A stretch of DNA of 52,011 nt from an uncultured Pelagibacteraceae bacterium (lineage in GTDB: Bacteria > Pseudomonadota > Alphaproteobacteria > Pelagibacterales > Pelagibacteraceae): positions 1-52,011 of the forward strand of contig CABYXR010000005.1 of the NCBI GenBank assembly GCA_902522955.1, written 5' to 3'. Position 1 is the first letter of the stretch. Each line of letters begins with the position of its first letter. A model generated the notes under the pieces. That model was given only the letters and a program-made list of their open reading frames with translations. It did not search any database and was not told where the DNA came from. Shown piece after piece: positions 23,630-32,953 of the stretch. The translations under genes and the position numbers were made by a program.

Positions 23630-25561
23630 ATGTGTGGAATATTCGGTCTACATCTTAAAAATTTAAAGTTTCTTAAAAGAGAGGAAATTAAAAAAGATAT
23701 AAAACTTATTTCCCACTTAAGCCGAACCAGAGGACAAGATACTTATGGAATATCTATTTTTAATGATAAAACTGAAAAGATTTTTAAACAAAATGTAGAT
23801 CCTTCAAAAATATTTAATAGAGAAGATTATAAAAAATTTATTTCACAAGCTCTTGAAAATCTAAATATAAATAATCCACTTTCAATTAATGGGCAAACTA
23901 GACTAGTTACTAATGGGACAAAATTCTTAGCAAAAAATAATCAACCATTGATTACAAAAAACATTATAGGAGTGCATAATGGAATAATCGTAAACCAAGA
24001 ATTTCAGAATAATTCTGAACGAAAAATTAATTATGAAGGATATAATGTAAAAAGTGACTCTCTTATATTTTATGAGGAATTAAATGAAATTTACGAGAAA
24101 GATCCAGTAAATTTTATATCAAATTTCACGAATTTTATGAAAAAAATTGATGGAAATTATTCAATTCATTTCAGAATTCCAGAATTAAAAATCAATCTCT
24201 TATCATCTAACTGCGGATCTTTATACTATGTCTCTGATGAAAATTATATCATTTACGCATCTGAGAAAGAGATACTTAAAAAATTTCAAACAAAAAGTAG
24301 TTCAAATCTTTTTAGTAATAACAGAACAATAAAAAAAATAGTTAACAAAACTATAATTTATAATGAAAACCTAGAAATTTTAAATAGTGAAGAAATATTA
24401 AGTAAAAAGATTTTTTCAGTCAAAAATCAATATAAAATTTTTGATAACATCACTGAAACAAATCTCAAAAGAGAAAACCTTAAAAGATGTAAAAAATGTA
24501 TTTTACCCTCAACTTATCCTTTCATCGAATTTGATAAAGATGGAGTATCAAATTATTACAAAGATTATAAAAAGCAGATTTTTTTAGGTGACGATAAACT
24601 TTTTGAAGAGTTAGAAAAATATAGGTCGAAAAATGGAAAACCTGACTGCGTAGTAGGATTAAGTGGTGGGAGAGATAGTAGTTTTGGCCTTCATCTTTTA
24701 AAAACAAAATTTAAAATGAATCCAATTGCATTTACATATGATTGGGGTTTAACCACTGATACTTCAAGGGTAAATCAAGCAAAACTTTGCGGCAAATTAG
24801 GAGTAGAACATATAATTAGGGCAGCTAATATTAAACAAAAAAGAAATTATGTTAGAAATAACATTATGGCTTGGTTGAAAAGACCACATTTAGGAATGTT
24901 GCCAGTAGTACAAGCTGGCGACAAACCATTCATGGATTATGGAGATATTTTAGCTAAAGAAAATGATATCAAACTTGTTATTCAATTTACTGGATATCAA
25001 TTGGAGCAAAGAGAATTTTTTTTAGGTTTTGCAGGTATAAATCAAAAGTTAACAAACAATCAAAGAATGTCATCTTACAGTTTGCTCAACAAATTAAAGA
25101 TGTTTTATTTTTACTCTTCTCAAAGTTTGATAAATCCATCTTATCTAAACATGGCTTTATTAGATAATTTTAAAGGGTTCGTCTCAAGTTTTGTTAGAAA
25201 GGAGAGATCGGTTCATTTTTATAATTACGTTAAATGGGATGAAAAAACAATTATCGACACACTTCAAAAAGAATACAACTGGTCAAATGATTTAGCATAT
25301 GGAAAAAATCAATGGCGAATGGGAGATGGCCAAACAACATTTAATAATTTTATTTATTACAACTTAGCTGGATTTTCTGAATTTGATAATTTCAGGTCTA
25401 ATCAAATTTGCGAGGGCTTATTAGATAGAAATTCTGCTCTAGAACTTGCAAAAAAGGATAATTCTTTTAAATACGATGTTTTAAAAAATTTTAGTGATAT
25501 TATAGGTTTTAACCTGGACGATGTTCTATCTAAAATTACATCTATTCAAAAATTATATTAA
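23630..25561 (+). CDS. Fused class II glutaminase / N-acetyl sugar amidotransferase
   Basis: The 643-residue protein joins two domains. Residues 1 to about 240 are a class II glutamine amidotransferase: Cys2 nucleophile (MCGIFGLH), TRGQDTYGIS (33-42), NGQTRLVTNG, VHNGIIVN (115-122) and KSDSLIF, closest to the GlmS/PurF type. Residues from about 280 look like WbpG/PseA-type N-acetyl sugar amidotransferase: RCKKCILPSTYPFIEFDKDGVSNYY (286-310), PP-loop VVGLSGGRDSSFG (341-353), and FTYDWGLTTDTSR. WbpG normally takes ammonia from HisH/HisF partners; here a built-in glutaminase could supply it. A second cysteine pair usual after GVC is replaced (VSNYY). The product would be an acetamidino sugar. 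It ends two bases from a convergent gene. Confidence 0.78.
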   Translation: MCGIFGLHLKNLKFLKREEIKKDIKLISHLSRTRGQDTYGISIFNDKTEKIFKQNVDPSKIFNREDYKKFISQALENLNINNPLSINGQTRLVTNGTKFLAKNNQPLITKNIIGVHNGIIVNQEFQNNSERKINYEGYNVKSDSLIFYEELNEIYEKDPVNFISNFTNFMKKIDGNYSIHFRIPELKINLLSSNCGSLYYVSDENYIIYASEKEILKKFQTKSSSNLFSNNRTIKKIVNKTIIYNENLEILNSEEILSKKIFSVKNQYKIFDNITETNLKRENLKRCKKCILPSTYPFIEFDKDGVSNYYKDYKKQIFLGDDKLFEELEKYRSKNGKPDCVVGLSGGRDSSFGLHLLKTKFKMNPIAFTYDWGLTTDTSRVNQAKLCGKLGVEHIIRAANIKQKRNYVRNNIMAWLKRPHLGMLPVVQAGDKPFMDYGDILAKENDIKLVIQFTGYQLEQREFFLGFAGINQKLTNNQRMSSYSLLNKLKMFYFYSSQSLINPSYLNMALLDNFKGFVSSFVRKERSVHFYNYVKWDEKTIIDTLQKEYNWSNDLAYGKNQWRMGDGQTTFNNFIYYNLAGFSEFDNFRSNQICEGLLDRNSALELAKKDNSFKYDVLKNFSDIIGFNLDDVLSKITSIQKLY

Positions 25562-25562
25562 G

Positions 25563-26294
25563 TTAATTTTTTTTATATTTTAGTAAAACAAGCGTCAATT
25601 CATAAATAATTTCAATATTCTTTATCACCGAAAAAATTTTTATTGATGATTTTTTGTCAATTGTATATTTTACTGGCACAGAAAAAAATTTTTTGTCATG
25701 TAATTTGTAGTAATGCATTAATTCTAAGTCTAGAAAAAATTTTTTTGATATAAATTTTAATTTTTCAAAATTTTCTAGTTTTTTAAATCCTTTCAGACCG
25801 GATTGAGTATCGGTTTCAACTGTATTAAATTTTAAAATTATCTTAATTATGAAACTAACAAAAAAACCTATAAGATATCTTGAAAATTGATAAAAATTAA
25901 GTTTCTTGTTTTTAATTAAACTTTTTCTATGTCTTCGATTCACAAACACAAAGTCATAATTTTGATTTAATCTTTTTATTATTTTTTCAAATGAATCTAA
26001 ATACGGCAGATCACTATCTATAAGAACTATTTTTTTGTATTTAGAGAACTTTAGTCCTTTTCTTACCGAGAATGATTTTCCAAGATTATGAATATTGTTG
26101 AGAATTCTGATCTTTTTATATTTCTTTCTTAATCTTTTTAAAATTTTACTTGTATTATCTTTGCTACCATCATTTACAATAATAATTTCGTAATTTACTT
26201 TAATTTTTTTTACTTTTTTAATTAAATGAATTACATTTTTTTCTATGTTTAATTCATCATTAAATGTTGGAATTATGATTGAAAAAGCATTCAT
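25563..26294 (-). CDS. Family 2 glycosyltransferase (polyprenyl-phosphate type)
   Basis: A 243-residue GT2 enzyme with FSIIIPTFNDELNIEKNV, YEIIIVNDGSKDNTSKIL, NLGKSFSVRKGLKFSKYKKIVLIDSDLPY (DSD at the metal site), FVNRRHR and DTQSGLKGF. The order is that of dolichol-phosphate mannose synthase-like enzymes, here without C-terminal membrane helices. It would load a sugar onto a lipid carrier, which the neighbouring membrane protein at 26298-28403 might use on the outer leaflet. It is the last gene of a three-gene minus-strand unit. Confidence 0.82.
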   Translation of the reverse strand: MNAFSIIIPTFNDELNIEKNVIHLIKKVKKIKVNYEIIIVNDGSKDNTSKILKRLRKKYKKIRILNNIHNLGKSFSVRKGLKFSKYKKIVLIDSDLPYLDSFEKIIKRLNQNYDFVFVNRRHRKSLIKNKKLNFYQFSRYLIGFFVSFIIKIILKFNTVETDTQSGLKGFKKLENFEKLKFISKKFFLDLELMHYYKLHDKKFFSVPVKYTIDKKSSIKIFSVIKNIEIIYELTLVLLKYKKN

Positions 26295-26297
26295 TTT

Positions 26298-28403
26298 TTA
26301 TCTAAACTCAATACTCTTTAAAAGTACACCAAGTTTTCTAGCATCAGGACTTTCAAAAATATCATAAGGGGAAATTAAACCTTTATTTTTAAATTCTATA
26401 ATAATATCTTTTCTTGTAGTTTCGGGATTTATCACAAATTTAATTTTTTGACTCTTTTTATTTTCAAAAAAATTAATTTGTTTTTTTAAATTTTTGTTTA
26501 TAAGTATTTCTAACGATTGGTCTTTTTTTTTATTAGAAATGTACGGTTGTATATCTAAAATAAAATCAATTTTTTTTTCTGAGTTTGGTAGTTTGAATAG
26601 AAGAAAAGATCTTTCGCCCTCTGTCCAAATTCCCTTTTCACCAAAATTGTGCGTCCAGCCAAATCCTTGAAAATTTTTTTTAAACATTAATTCATATTTT
26701 TTATTTAATATAGCCGTATCTGTATTAATCTTGTTTAAATTATTTTTATCTTTTTCAGTCATAATAGATTTTTTATCAGGTAGCATTATCCAAAAATTGT
26801 CTCTTTTAAAAAAACCTACATCCTTATTTTCAAATATTTTTTTGAGTTGCACTAAATGACCTATATTATCAATTATATAAGCAGTGTTATTATCTAATTC
26901 ATTTTGATTAATCTTATTTATTAAATTATATCTCACTTCAGCCGCCTTCTTTCTATCCATAGAAGCGTTTAAAATGATATCTGTTTCAATATTCTTAAGG
27001 TTACCTAAAATTTTACTTAGCTTAATAAAAATTGGTCCATAATTATTATATAAATAAGTTGTTCTAATTTTATCATAATTATTTTCAATTACTCCCCAAA
27101 TTGGATCGAGTTTTTGATAATTATTTGTTTTATTGTTAGCTAGTGAATTATTGTAAAGTCCTAAGGTGATATCAAAGATCTGAATAACCAAACAAATTAA
27201 AATGACAGAAAAATTAAATTTTTTTAAATTTTTGAAAACATAAATTAATGCATATAAAATTAATATATATACTACTGGCCAAGCAAATCTTCCTGTCGAA
27301 CTGAAAATACTTAATAAACCAAATAAATAATCTGGTAAATTTAAACTAAAAATTTTATTTCCATAGACAGAAAAATTAGTAGTTAACGACCAAAGAAAAA
27401 AAATGACAATATATAAGTTTGCAATTCTCAAAAAAGGAAAGTTATTTTTTTTAGATTTATTTTTTTCCCGATTCTTTAAAAAGAGAATAAAAGCAAAAGA
27501 AATTAAAATTATATTACCTAAACCTAAATATATAAAACCTTCTAAATGAGTTATATTGATATCATTTAAAAAATAAGACCAACTAGAAGTGGATGGTATT
27601 TTGGGGTCTAAAAAGCTAAAAAGATCCATCTTAAATTCGCCGTAACCAGAAGAAACTGAATTAACTGGGGAAGACTCAAAATAGCCAATTACATACATTA
27701 ATACTAAAGCAAATAATATTTTGAGCAACAATCCGAAAAAAATTTTTATATTTTTTCTCTTCAAATAAATTTCTAATAGAGAGCATCCATAAATGATAAA
27801 TATCATCACAGTAAAATATAAATGAATCAGTAAACTTAGTGCTATAAGAACAAACCAATGAAAATTTTTATTTTTCTCTTCAATAAAATAAACAGTGTAA
27901 AATGAGTATAATATGAGCCAGTGAGCTCCTAATGAAAAATGATGAGATAATCTAAAAAATAAAAATGGAACCAATAAAAGTAAAAAACTCGCAAAAAGTG
28001 AAAAGTTTTTATTTAATGTAGTTTTCTCTAATAGGATATAAGAAAAGTAAAGCTGTAAAAAAAGACATATAAAAATCCAAAGCGAATAATATTGAAATTT
28101 ATCAGGTAAAAATGGATTTAAAATTTTAAAAAAAATTGCGAATAGAGGAATATTGTCCGTAAATACTATTGAGTTAGATATCTCTAATCCATAGGACGGG
28201 TTTTTTCCAATAGGAAAATGCCATTTATCATGTTGGAAATATTGCCAACTTAATTGAGCGTTAGTTAAATCTCCGTGGCCATAAAGCCAATCTACTCGAC
28301 TAAGCCATAAATTATTTTGACCTACAAAAAAAATTGTTAAGATGAGAGAAACAACTACTAATATTATAACATTTATATTTCTATGGTATTTATTTTTTTC
28401 CAT
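26298..28403 (-). CDS. Large polytopic membrane protein, DUF6311-like
   Basis: The 701-residue protein has about 11-12 hydrophobic segments in the first 400 residues and a soluble C-terminal domain of about 280 residues. The first loop, HGDLTNAQLSWQYFQHDKWHFP followed by IVFTDNIPLFAIFFKIL, matches my memory of the DUF6311 family, probable GT-C-type surface glycosyltransferases. The C-terminal part contains ASMDRKKAAEVRYNLINKI and a beta-rich end. Its start codon overlaps the O-antigen ligase gene by 14 bases, and a DPM1-like gene follows by three bases, consistent with a lipid-linked sugar donor system. The function is inferred. Confidence 0.6.
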   Translation of the reverse strand: MEKNKYHRNINVIILVVVSLILTIFFVGQNNLWLSRVDWLYGHGDLTNAQLSWQYFQHDKWHFPIGKNPSYGLEISNSIVFTDNIPLFAIFFKILNPFLPDKFQYYSLWIFICLFLQLYFSYILLEKTTLNKNFSLFASFLLLLVPFLFFRLSHHFSLGAHWLILYSFYTVYFIEEKNKNFHWFVLIALSLLIHLYFTVMIFIIYGCSLLEIYLKRKNIKIFFGLLLKILFALVLMYVIGYFESSPVNSVSSGYGEFKMDLFSFLDPKIPSTSSWSYFLNDINITHLEGFIYLGLGNIILISFAFILFLKNREKNKSKKNNFPFLRIANLYIVIFFLWSLTTNFSVYGNKIFSLNLPDYLFGLLSIFSSTGRFAWPVVYILILYALIYVFKNLKKFNFSVILICLVIQIFDITLGLYNNSLANNKTNNYQKLDPIWGVIENNYDKIRTTYLYNNYGPIFIKLSKILGNLKNIETDIILNASMDRKKAAEVRYNLINKINQNELDNNTAYIIDNIGHLVQLKKIFENKDVGFFKRDNFWIMLPDKKSIMTEKDKNNLNKINTDTAILNKKYELMFKKNFQGFGWTHNFGEKGIWTEGERSFLLFKLPNSEKKIDFILDIQPYISNKKKDQSLEILINKNLKKQINFFENKKSQKIKFVINPETTRKDIIIEFKNKGLISPYDIFESPDARKLGVLLKSIEFR

Positions 28404-29646
28404 TAACTTTTTTATCGTAATTTACCATTGCAATGGAAATCCATAATATTGTTCCTGTCCAAGTACTAAACAAACTTCCAGTTGATTTTATTGGGAAAAC
28501 TTCAATTAAGAAATTCAACATTATTAGTGAAAAAATAATTTTATCAATGTAATTTAATTTTCCATATTTAAAAGATTTAAATTTTGTAAATAAAATTATA
28601 AATACAAAAATTGATAATAATATAAATCCAATTATTCCTGTATCATGTAAAACTTCAAGATGATAATTATGGGGGTGGGTTGAACAAGTTACTCTTATGT
28701 CATTTTTTAAATCTGGACACTTGTATCTAAAGGATTTTAAACCACCTCCAAGCAACATATCATTTTTAAATGATTCAAATACAGCATAATAAATTCGTCC
28801 ATGATTTGCTGAGTAAAATTTATTTTTTTGAGTATCTTTATTTAATGCATCTATTGATCTAGACACTTTACTTTTAAAATCGTCATATCTAATATTTAAA
28901 CTATCATTAGAATTATAAAGGTATAAAAAAACAGGAATAATAAAAATGAAAAAAACTAATAATTCTTTTCTAAAATTTTTATAAAATAAAAATATAAAAA
29001 CAATTATTGACATTAAAATTAAAAAGGACATTCTGTTACTTGCGACGAATGCACCTAGAGTAGCAATCAAAAAGAAAAGAATTTCGTTATATTTTATTTT
29101 TGAACTTCTCAAATATTTTATCAAAAAAACCCCAATTAAAGAAAAAATAAAAAGTTTTTGAATGAATGCGCCCGCTATTGCCTCTGACCCAAAAATACCT
29201 GCAATTCTTCCATCATGCGGCTCAAATCCTAAAATATTTTTCCCAGAAAAAAATTGTAGTATTACATCTAGAGAAACAAATAATACCAATATTAAACAAA
29301 TTTTAAAAAATATTTCTAAATTTAATTTTTTGTTAGTAATTAAAGTTTCAATAAAAATATAAATAAAAAAAAATTTTATTAACAAAATAGATTTAATTAA
29401 ATTTTCAACACCTATCACTTTAATATTTAAAAGTGATGATAAAATTACTAAAAAAAAGAAAGATAACAGTAATTTATTAGCAAGATTGAACTTAACAGAA
29501 ATCTTATTTTTAACTAAGAAAAAATAAGTCAAAATTATAAATATTAAAATATTAACATTTACTACTAAACTACCTATTAATAAGGAAACAGGTAAGAAAT
29601 AGAATGATAATTGGACAAGATTTAGAGAATTATTTTTCCAAAACAT
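28390..29646 (-). CDS. O-antigen ligase/polymerase family protein (WaaL/Wzy-like)
   Basis: A 418-residue integral membrane protein with about 11 membrane segments and a large outer loop. The Wzy_C signature is clear: GRIAGIFGSEAIAGAFIQ, the ASNRMSFLIL segment, LLGGGLKSFRYKCPDL and the diagnostic STHPHNYHLEVLHDTGIIGF. WaaL joins undecaprenyl-linked O-antigen to lipid A-core, and Wzy polymerises O-units; sequence alone does not tell them apart. It is the first gene of the minus-strand unit and is the last island gene before the 5S rRNA. Confidence 0.88.
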   Translation of the reverse strand: MFWKNNSLNLVQLSFYFLPVSLLIGSLVVNVNILIFIILTYFFLVKNKISVKFNLANKLLLSFFFLVILSSLLNIKVIGVENLIKSILLIKFFFIYIFIETLITNKKLNLEIFFKICLILVLFVSLDVILQFFSGKNILGFEPHDGRIAGIFGSEAIAGAFIQKLFIFSLIGVFLIKYLRSSKIKYNEILFFLIATLGAFVASNRMSFLILMSIIVFIFLFYKNFRKELLVFFIFIIPVFLYLYNSNDSLNIRYDDFKSKVSRSIDALNKDTQKNKFYSANHGRIYYAVFESFKNDMLLGGGLKSFRYKCPDLKNDIRVTCSTHPHNYHLEVLHDTGIIGFILLSIFVFIILFTKFKSFKYGKLNYIDKIIFSLIMLNFLIEVFPIKSTGSLFSTWTGTILWISIAMVNYDKKVNGKK

Positions 29647-29727
29647 AACTATAATTAATTTACATTAAAAGATTTGCAATATCTATTTGTATTGTTTTAA
29701 GGGAAATTTATAGCTTTTTTTAATCAG

Positions 29728-29756
29728 TTTACATTTGTCCTCAAAAATACTATAAA
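29728..29756 (+). promoter_or_regulatory. Near-consensus sigma-70 promoter of the 5S rRNA gene
   Basis: TTTACA (29728-29733) and TATAAA (29751-29756) are 17 bases apart, each one base off consensus. The predicted start, about six or seven bases after the -10 box, falls at or next to the mature 5S 5' end at 29763. The 115 bases between the ligase gene and the 5S contain no other feature that I can support. Confidence 0.65.
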
Positions 29757-29762
29757 ACTTTC

Positions 29763-29878
<116 letters not shown>

Positions 29879-29887
29879 TATATAATT

Positions 29888-30013
29888 ATGAAAATAGCAA
29901 GCTCACTTAAATCACTTAAAAAAAGAGATCTAAACTCAAAATTAGTAAAGCGTAAAGGGAAGCTTTATGTAATTAATAAAAAAAATCCTAAATTTAAAGC
30001 ACGCCAAGGTTAG
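29888..30013 (+). CDS. rpmJ: 50S ribosomal protein L36 (bL36)
   Basis: A 41-residue protein, [19 protein letters not shown] followed by [22 protein letters not shown], with the bL36 core. It lacks the four zinc-binding residues of the C+ form (C..C...C....H), so it is the zinc-free type usual in alphaproteobacteria. It lies directly after the 5S rRNA gene and may share its transcript. No Shine-Dalgarno sequence is visible in the nine-base gap. The stop is followed after two bases by the next small gene. Confidence 0.95.
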   Translation: MKIASSLKSLKKRDLNSKLVKRKGKLYVINKKNPKFKARQG

Positions 30014-30015
30014 CT

Positions 30016-30126
30016 ATGAGTGACCAAGATTACAAAGAAACTTGGAAAGGATTCACTAAGTTTGTTTTATGGGGAACAATAGTAGTTATTGCGATCTTAG
30101 TAATACTTGCTTTTACCTTACTTTAA
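30016..30126 (+). CDS. aa3-type cytochrome c oxidase subunit IV-like small protein
   Basis: A 36-residue protein (MSDQDYKETWKGFTKF, then one membrane helix WGTIVVIAILVILAFTLL). The polar N-terminus with a W-x-x-F element followed by a single helix is the pattern of the bacterial aa3 oxidase subunit IV family, which binds the edge of the oxidase in the inner membrane. In other alphaproteobacteria this small gene commonly sits just before the transhydrogenase genes, as here. It is usually missed because of its size. Confidence 0.75.
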   Translation: MSDQDYKETWKGFTKFVLWGTIVVIAILVILAFTLL

Positions 30127-30144
30127 TCTAAAAATATTTTAAAA

Positions 30145-31239
30145 ATGATAGTAGGTTCAACTAAAGAAGATTTAACACTAGAAAAAAGAGTTTCTTTGAC
30201 ACCTGAAACTGCAAAAAATATTTTAGGATTGGGTTTAAATATGTGCATTGAAAAAGACTATGCAAGTCACTTAGGCATTCAAGATGATGAGTATACAAAA
30301 CTTGGTGTCGAGATTAAATCTTCATCTAATGAGGTTTTAAATTCTAGTAATTTAATTATTAAGGTTAATTGTCCGTCTGAAAATGAAATTAATAATTTGA
30401 AAGAAAATACAATTTTAATTGGAATGTTAAATCCATCAAAAAATAAAAATCAAATTGAAAAAATTATTAACAAAAGAATAAAAATTTTTTCTCTTGAACA
30501 ATTGCCTCGTATAACAAGGGCTCAATCGATGGATGTATTATCTTCCCAATCAAATTTAGCTGGTTATAGAGCAGTAGTCGATTGTGTCGCTGAATTTGAA
30601 AAAGCTATACCAATGATGATGACAGCCGCAGGAACTGTCCCAGCTGCTAAAGTACTAGTAATCGGAGCAGGAGTAGCTGGTTTACAAGCTATTGCTACTG
30701 CAAAAAGATTAGGAGCAATCGTTTCAGCAACAGATGTAAGAGCAGCATCAAAAGAGCAAGTAGAAAGTTTAGGTGGAAAATTTTTGACCGTTGAACAAAC
30801 CGAAGATATGGAAACTGCTGGTGGATATGCAAAAGAAACCTCAGACGATTATAAAAAAAAACAAGCTGAAATGATGCAAGGGGCATTAAAAAAAAATGAT
30901 ATTGTTATATGTACAGCATTGATACCTGGAAAACCTGCGCCAAGGATTTTAACTGAGGATTTAGTAAAATTGATGAAACCTGGATCTATAGTTTATGATT
31001 TAGCGGCAGAGCAAGGGGGAAATTCTGCATTTTCAGAAGCAGGAAAAATTAATACAATTAATGGAATTAAAGTAATAGGTGTTAAAAGTTTAATGAACAG
31101 TCTGCCACTTACTGCTTCGAGCTTATATGCTAAAAACTTATTTAGTTTTATACGGAATTTATATAGTAAAGAAAAAAAAGATTTTAATATAAATTTAGAA
31201 GATGAAATTATAGAAAAATCACTCATCAAAGAAATTTAA
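30145..31239 (+). CDS. pntAA: NAD(P) transhydrogenase subunit alpha, part 1 (NAD-binding)
   Basis: A 364-residue soluble domain I of proton-translocating transhydrogenase, which couples the proton gradient to NADPH formation from NADH. It resembles alanine dehydrogenase: an early VGSTKEDLTLEKRVSLTPE, then QSNLAGYRAVVD, the Rossmann motif VLVIGAGVAGLQAIATAKRLGA, and DVRAASKEQVESLGGKFL. The AAEQGGN segment near 290 is typical. As in other alphaproteobacteria, the alpha subunit is split, with the membrane part in the next gene two bases away. It is an NADPH source in a genome with few alternatives. Confidence 0.95.
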   Translation: MIVGSTKEDLTLEKRVSLTPETAKNILGLGLNMCIEKDYASHLGIQDDEYTKLGVEIKSSSNEVLNSSNLIIKVNCPSENEINNLKENTILIGMLNPSKNKNQIEKIINKRIKIFSLEQLPRITRAQSMDVLSSQSNLAGYRAVVDCVAEFEKAIPMMMTAAGTVPAAKVLVIGAGVAGLQAIATAKRLGAIVSATDVRAASKEQVESLGGKFLTVEQTEDMETAGGYAKETSDDYKKKQAEMMQGALKKNDIVICTALIPGKPAPRILTEDLVKLMKPGSIVYDLAAEQGGNSAFSEAGKINTINGIKVIGVKSLMNSLPLTASSLYAKNLFSFIRNLYSKEKKDFNINLEDEIIEKSLIKEI

Positions 31240-31241
31240 TT

Positions 31242-31553
31242 ATGGAAATAGATCCGTTTATATTTAGATTAAGTATATTTATTTTGTCAATCTTCATTGG
31301 CTATTATGTTGTTTGGAGTGTTACTCCATCTCTTCACACCCCTTTAATGTCAGTTACTAATGCTATTTCATCAGTTATCATTGTTGGTGCTATAATAGCA
31401 GCCTTAGCAGGATCTTCTGAAACTGTTTTTGATATATCAAGTATATTTGGTTTTATCGCTATTGTTTTAGCAGCTGTAAATATTTTTGGAGGATTTTTAG
31501 TCACTCAAAGAATGCTTCAAATGTACAAAAAGAAGAAAGATAAAAACAAATGA
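31242..31553 (+). CDS. pntAB: NAD(P) transhydrogenase subunit alpha, part 2 (membrane)
   Basis: A 103-residue protein with three membrane helices: FIFRLSIFILSIFIGYYVVWSV, TNAISSVIIVGAIIAALAGS, and FGFIAIVLAAVNIFGGFLVTQRML. The helical segments and SVTNAISS match the C-terminal part of PntA in E. coli. It forms the proton channel together with PntB. Its stop overlaps the pntB start by four bases. Confidence 0.93.
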   Translation: MEIDPFIFRLSIFILSIFIGYYVVWSVTPSLHTPLMSVTNAISSVIIVGAIIAALAGSSETVFDISSIFGFIAIVLAAVNIFGGFLVTQRMLQMYKKKKDKNK

Positions 31554-32953
31554 TATCTCCAAATTTGTCAGCAATTTTTTATTTAGTCTCAGGGATATTA
31601 TTCATCCTTGCACTTAGAGGATTATCATCTCCAGACACATCCAGACAAGGAAATTATTTTGGAATTGCAGGAATGATAATAGCAATTGTAGTAACATTTT
31701 TATCAATTGGAAATTTTTCTAATTCATTAGTTTATGTAATAATTGTTCTAATTATTGGTGGAGCAATTGGAGCTTTTATAGCATTTAAAATTCCGATGAC
31801 CGCTATGCCTGAGTTAGTAGCAGGTTTTCATAGTTTAGTTGGTTTAGCTGCTGTTTTTGTTGCAATAGCAGCTTTTTTAAACCCTGAAGCTTTTAATTTA
31901 GGATTTGTTGGCCAAATTAAACTGGCTAGTCTTATAGAAATGTCCATTGGTGCAGCGGTGGGTGCTATAACTTTTTCTGGCTCTATAATAGCTTTTTTAA
32001 AATTAAGAGGGATAATGTCTGGCTCTCCAATTATATTTGGAGGACAACATTTTTTAAATTTAATACTCGGAGTAGGAATTTTTGTTTCAATTTTTTTTCT
32101 ATGCAAAACTCAAGAGTCAAATATTTTTTGGACAGTAGTAATGATATCTTTTCTAGTTGGCGTGTTATTAATCATACCTATTGGCGGCGCAGATATGCCA
32201 GTAGTAATTTCAATGCTTAATTCTTACTCTGGATGGGCAGCTGCAGGAATAGGTTTTACTTTGGAAAATACTGCCTTAATCATTACCGGTGCATTAGTTG
32301 GATCCTCAGGAGCAATACTTTCTTATATAATGTGCAAAGCTATGAACAGATCTTTCTTTAGCGTCATACTTGGTGGTTTTGGAGCAGATAATTCTGCTAA
32401 TGACAAAAATGAAAAGAGAGATCAAAAACCTGTAAAAAGTGGAAATGCTGAGGATGCAGCTTTCTTAATGAAAAATGCCTCATCGGTGATAATAGTTCCT
32501 GGTTATGGTATGGCAGTAGCACAAGCTCAACACGCTTTAAGAGAAATGGTAGATAAATTAAAAAAAAACGACATTAAAGTAACATATGCGATACATCCAG
32601 TTGCAGGAAGAATGCCAGGACATATGAACGTCTTGCTAGCTGAGGCTAACGTTCCTTACGATGAAGTTTTTGAATTAGAGGATATAAATAATGATTTTGC
32701 CAATTCTGATGTTGCATTTGTAATTGGCGCTAATGATGTAACAAATCCTGTTGCTAAAACAGACCCTAAAAGTCCGATATTTGGTATGCCCGTGCTTGAT
32801 GTTGAAAAATGCAAATCGGTTTTATTTGTAAAGAGAAGTTTATCGCCTGGTTATGCTGGAATAGATAATGAATTATTTTATAAAGATAATACTTTAATGC
32901 TGTTTGCTGATGCTAAAAAAATGACTGAGGACATAGTCAAAAATCTTGATTAA
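31550..32953 (+). CDS. pntB: NAD(P) transhydrogenase subunit beta
   Basis: A 467-residue inner-membrane protein with about nine helices (domain II) and a C-terminal NADP-binding domain III. Motifs include KIPMTAMPELVAGFHSLVGLAAVFVA, GGADMPVVISMLNSYSGWAAAGIGF, then VIIVPGYGMAVAQAQH, HPVAGRMPGHMNVLLAEANVPYD and GANDVTNPVA. Order and length are normal. Overlaps on both sides indicate a single pntAA-pntAB-pntB transcript that continues into the transaldolase gene. Confidence 0.96.
   Translation: MISPNLSAIFYLVSGILFILALRGLSSPDTSRQGNYFGIAGMIIAIVVTFLSIGNFSNSLVYVIIVLIIGGAIGAFIAFKIPMTAMPELVAGFHSLVGLAAVFVAIAAFLNPEAFNLGFVGQIKLASLIEMSIGAAVGAITFSGSIIAFLKLRGIMSGSPIIFGGQHFLNLILGVGIFVSIFFLCKTQESNIFWTVVMISFLVGVLLIIPIGGADMPVVISMLNSYSGWAAAGIGFTLENTALIITGALVGSSGAILSYIMCKAMNRSFFSVILGGFGADNSANDKNEKRDQKPVKSGNAEDAAFLMKNASSVIIVPGYGMAVAQAQHALREMVDKLKKNDIKVTYAIHPVAGRMPGHMNVLLAEANVPYDEVFELEDINNDFANSDVAFVIGANDVTNPVAKTDPKSPIFGMPVLDVEKCKSVLFVKRSLSPGYAGIDNELFYKDNTLMLFADAKKMTEDIVKNLD

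Larger units (their letters stand above)
2..29646. other. Accessory surface-polysaccharide island (HVR2-like), right-hand part
   Basis: Nearly every gene from the left edge to 29646 is a nucleotide-sugar enzyme, glycosyltransferase or membrane polymer protein, with strand switches at 17143 and 25563. At 29763 a 5S rRNA gene starts and only housekeeping genes follow. This matches the SAR11 hypervariable region known to lie between 23S and 5S rRNA genes (recalled from literature). The left boundary is outside the window. No integrase, transposase or direct repeat is visible. Confidence 0.75.

Noticed and set aside
29647-29727. Small RNA or gene before the 5S promoter.
   Set aside because: Only AT-rich sequence without open frame or stable stem is visible.
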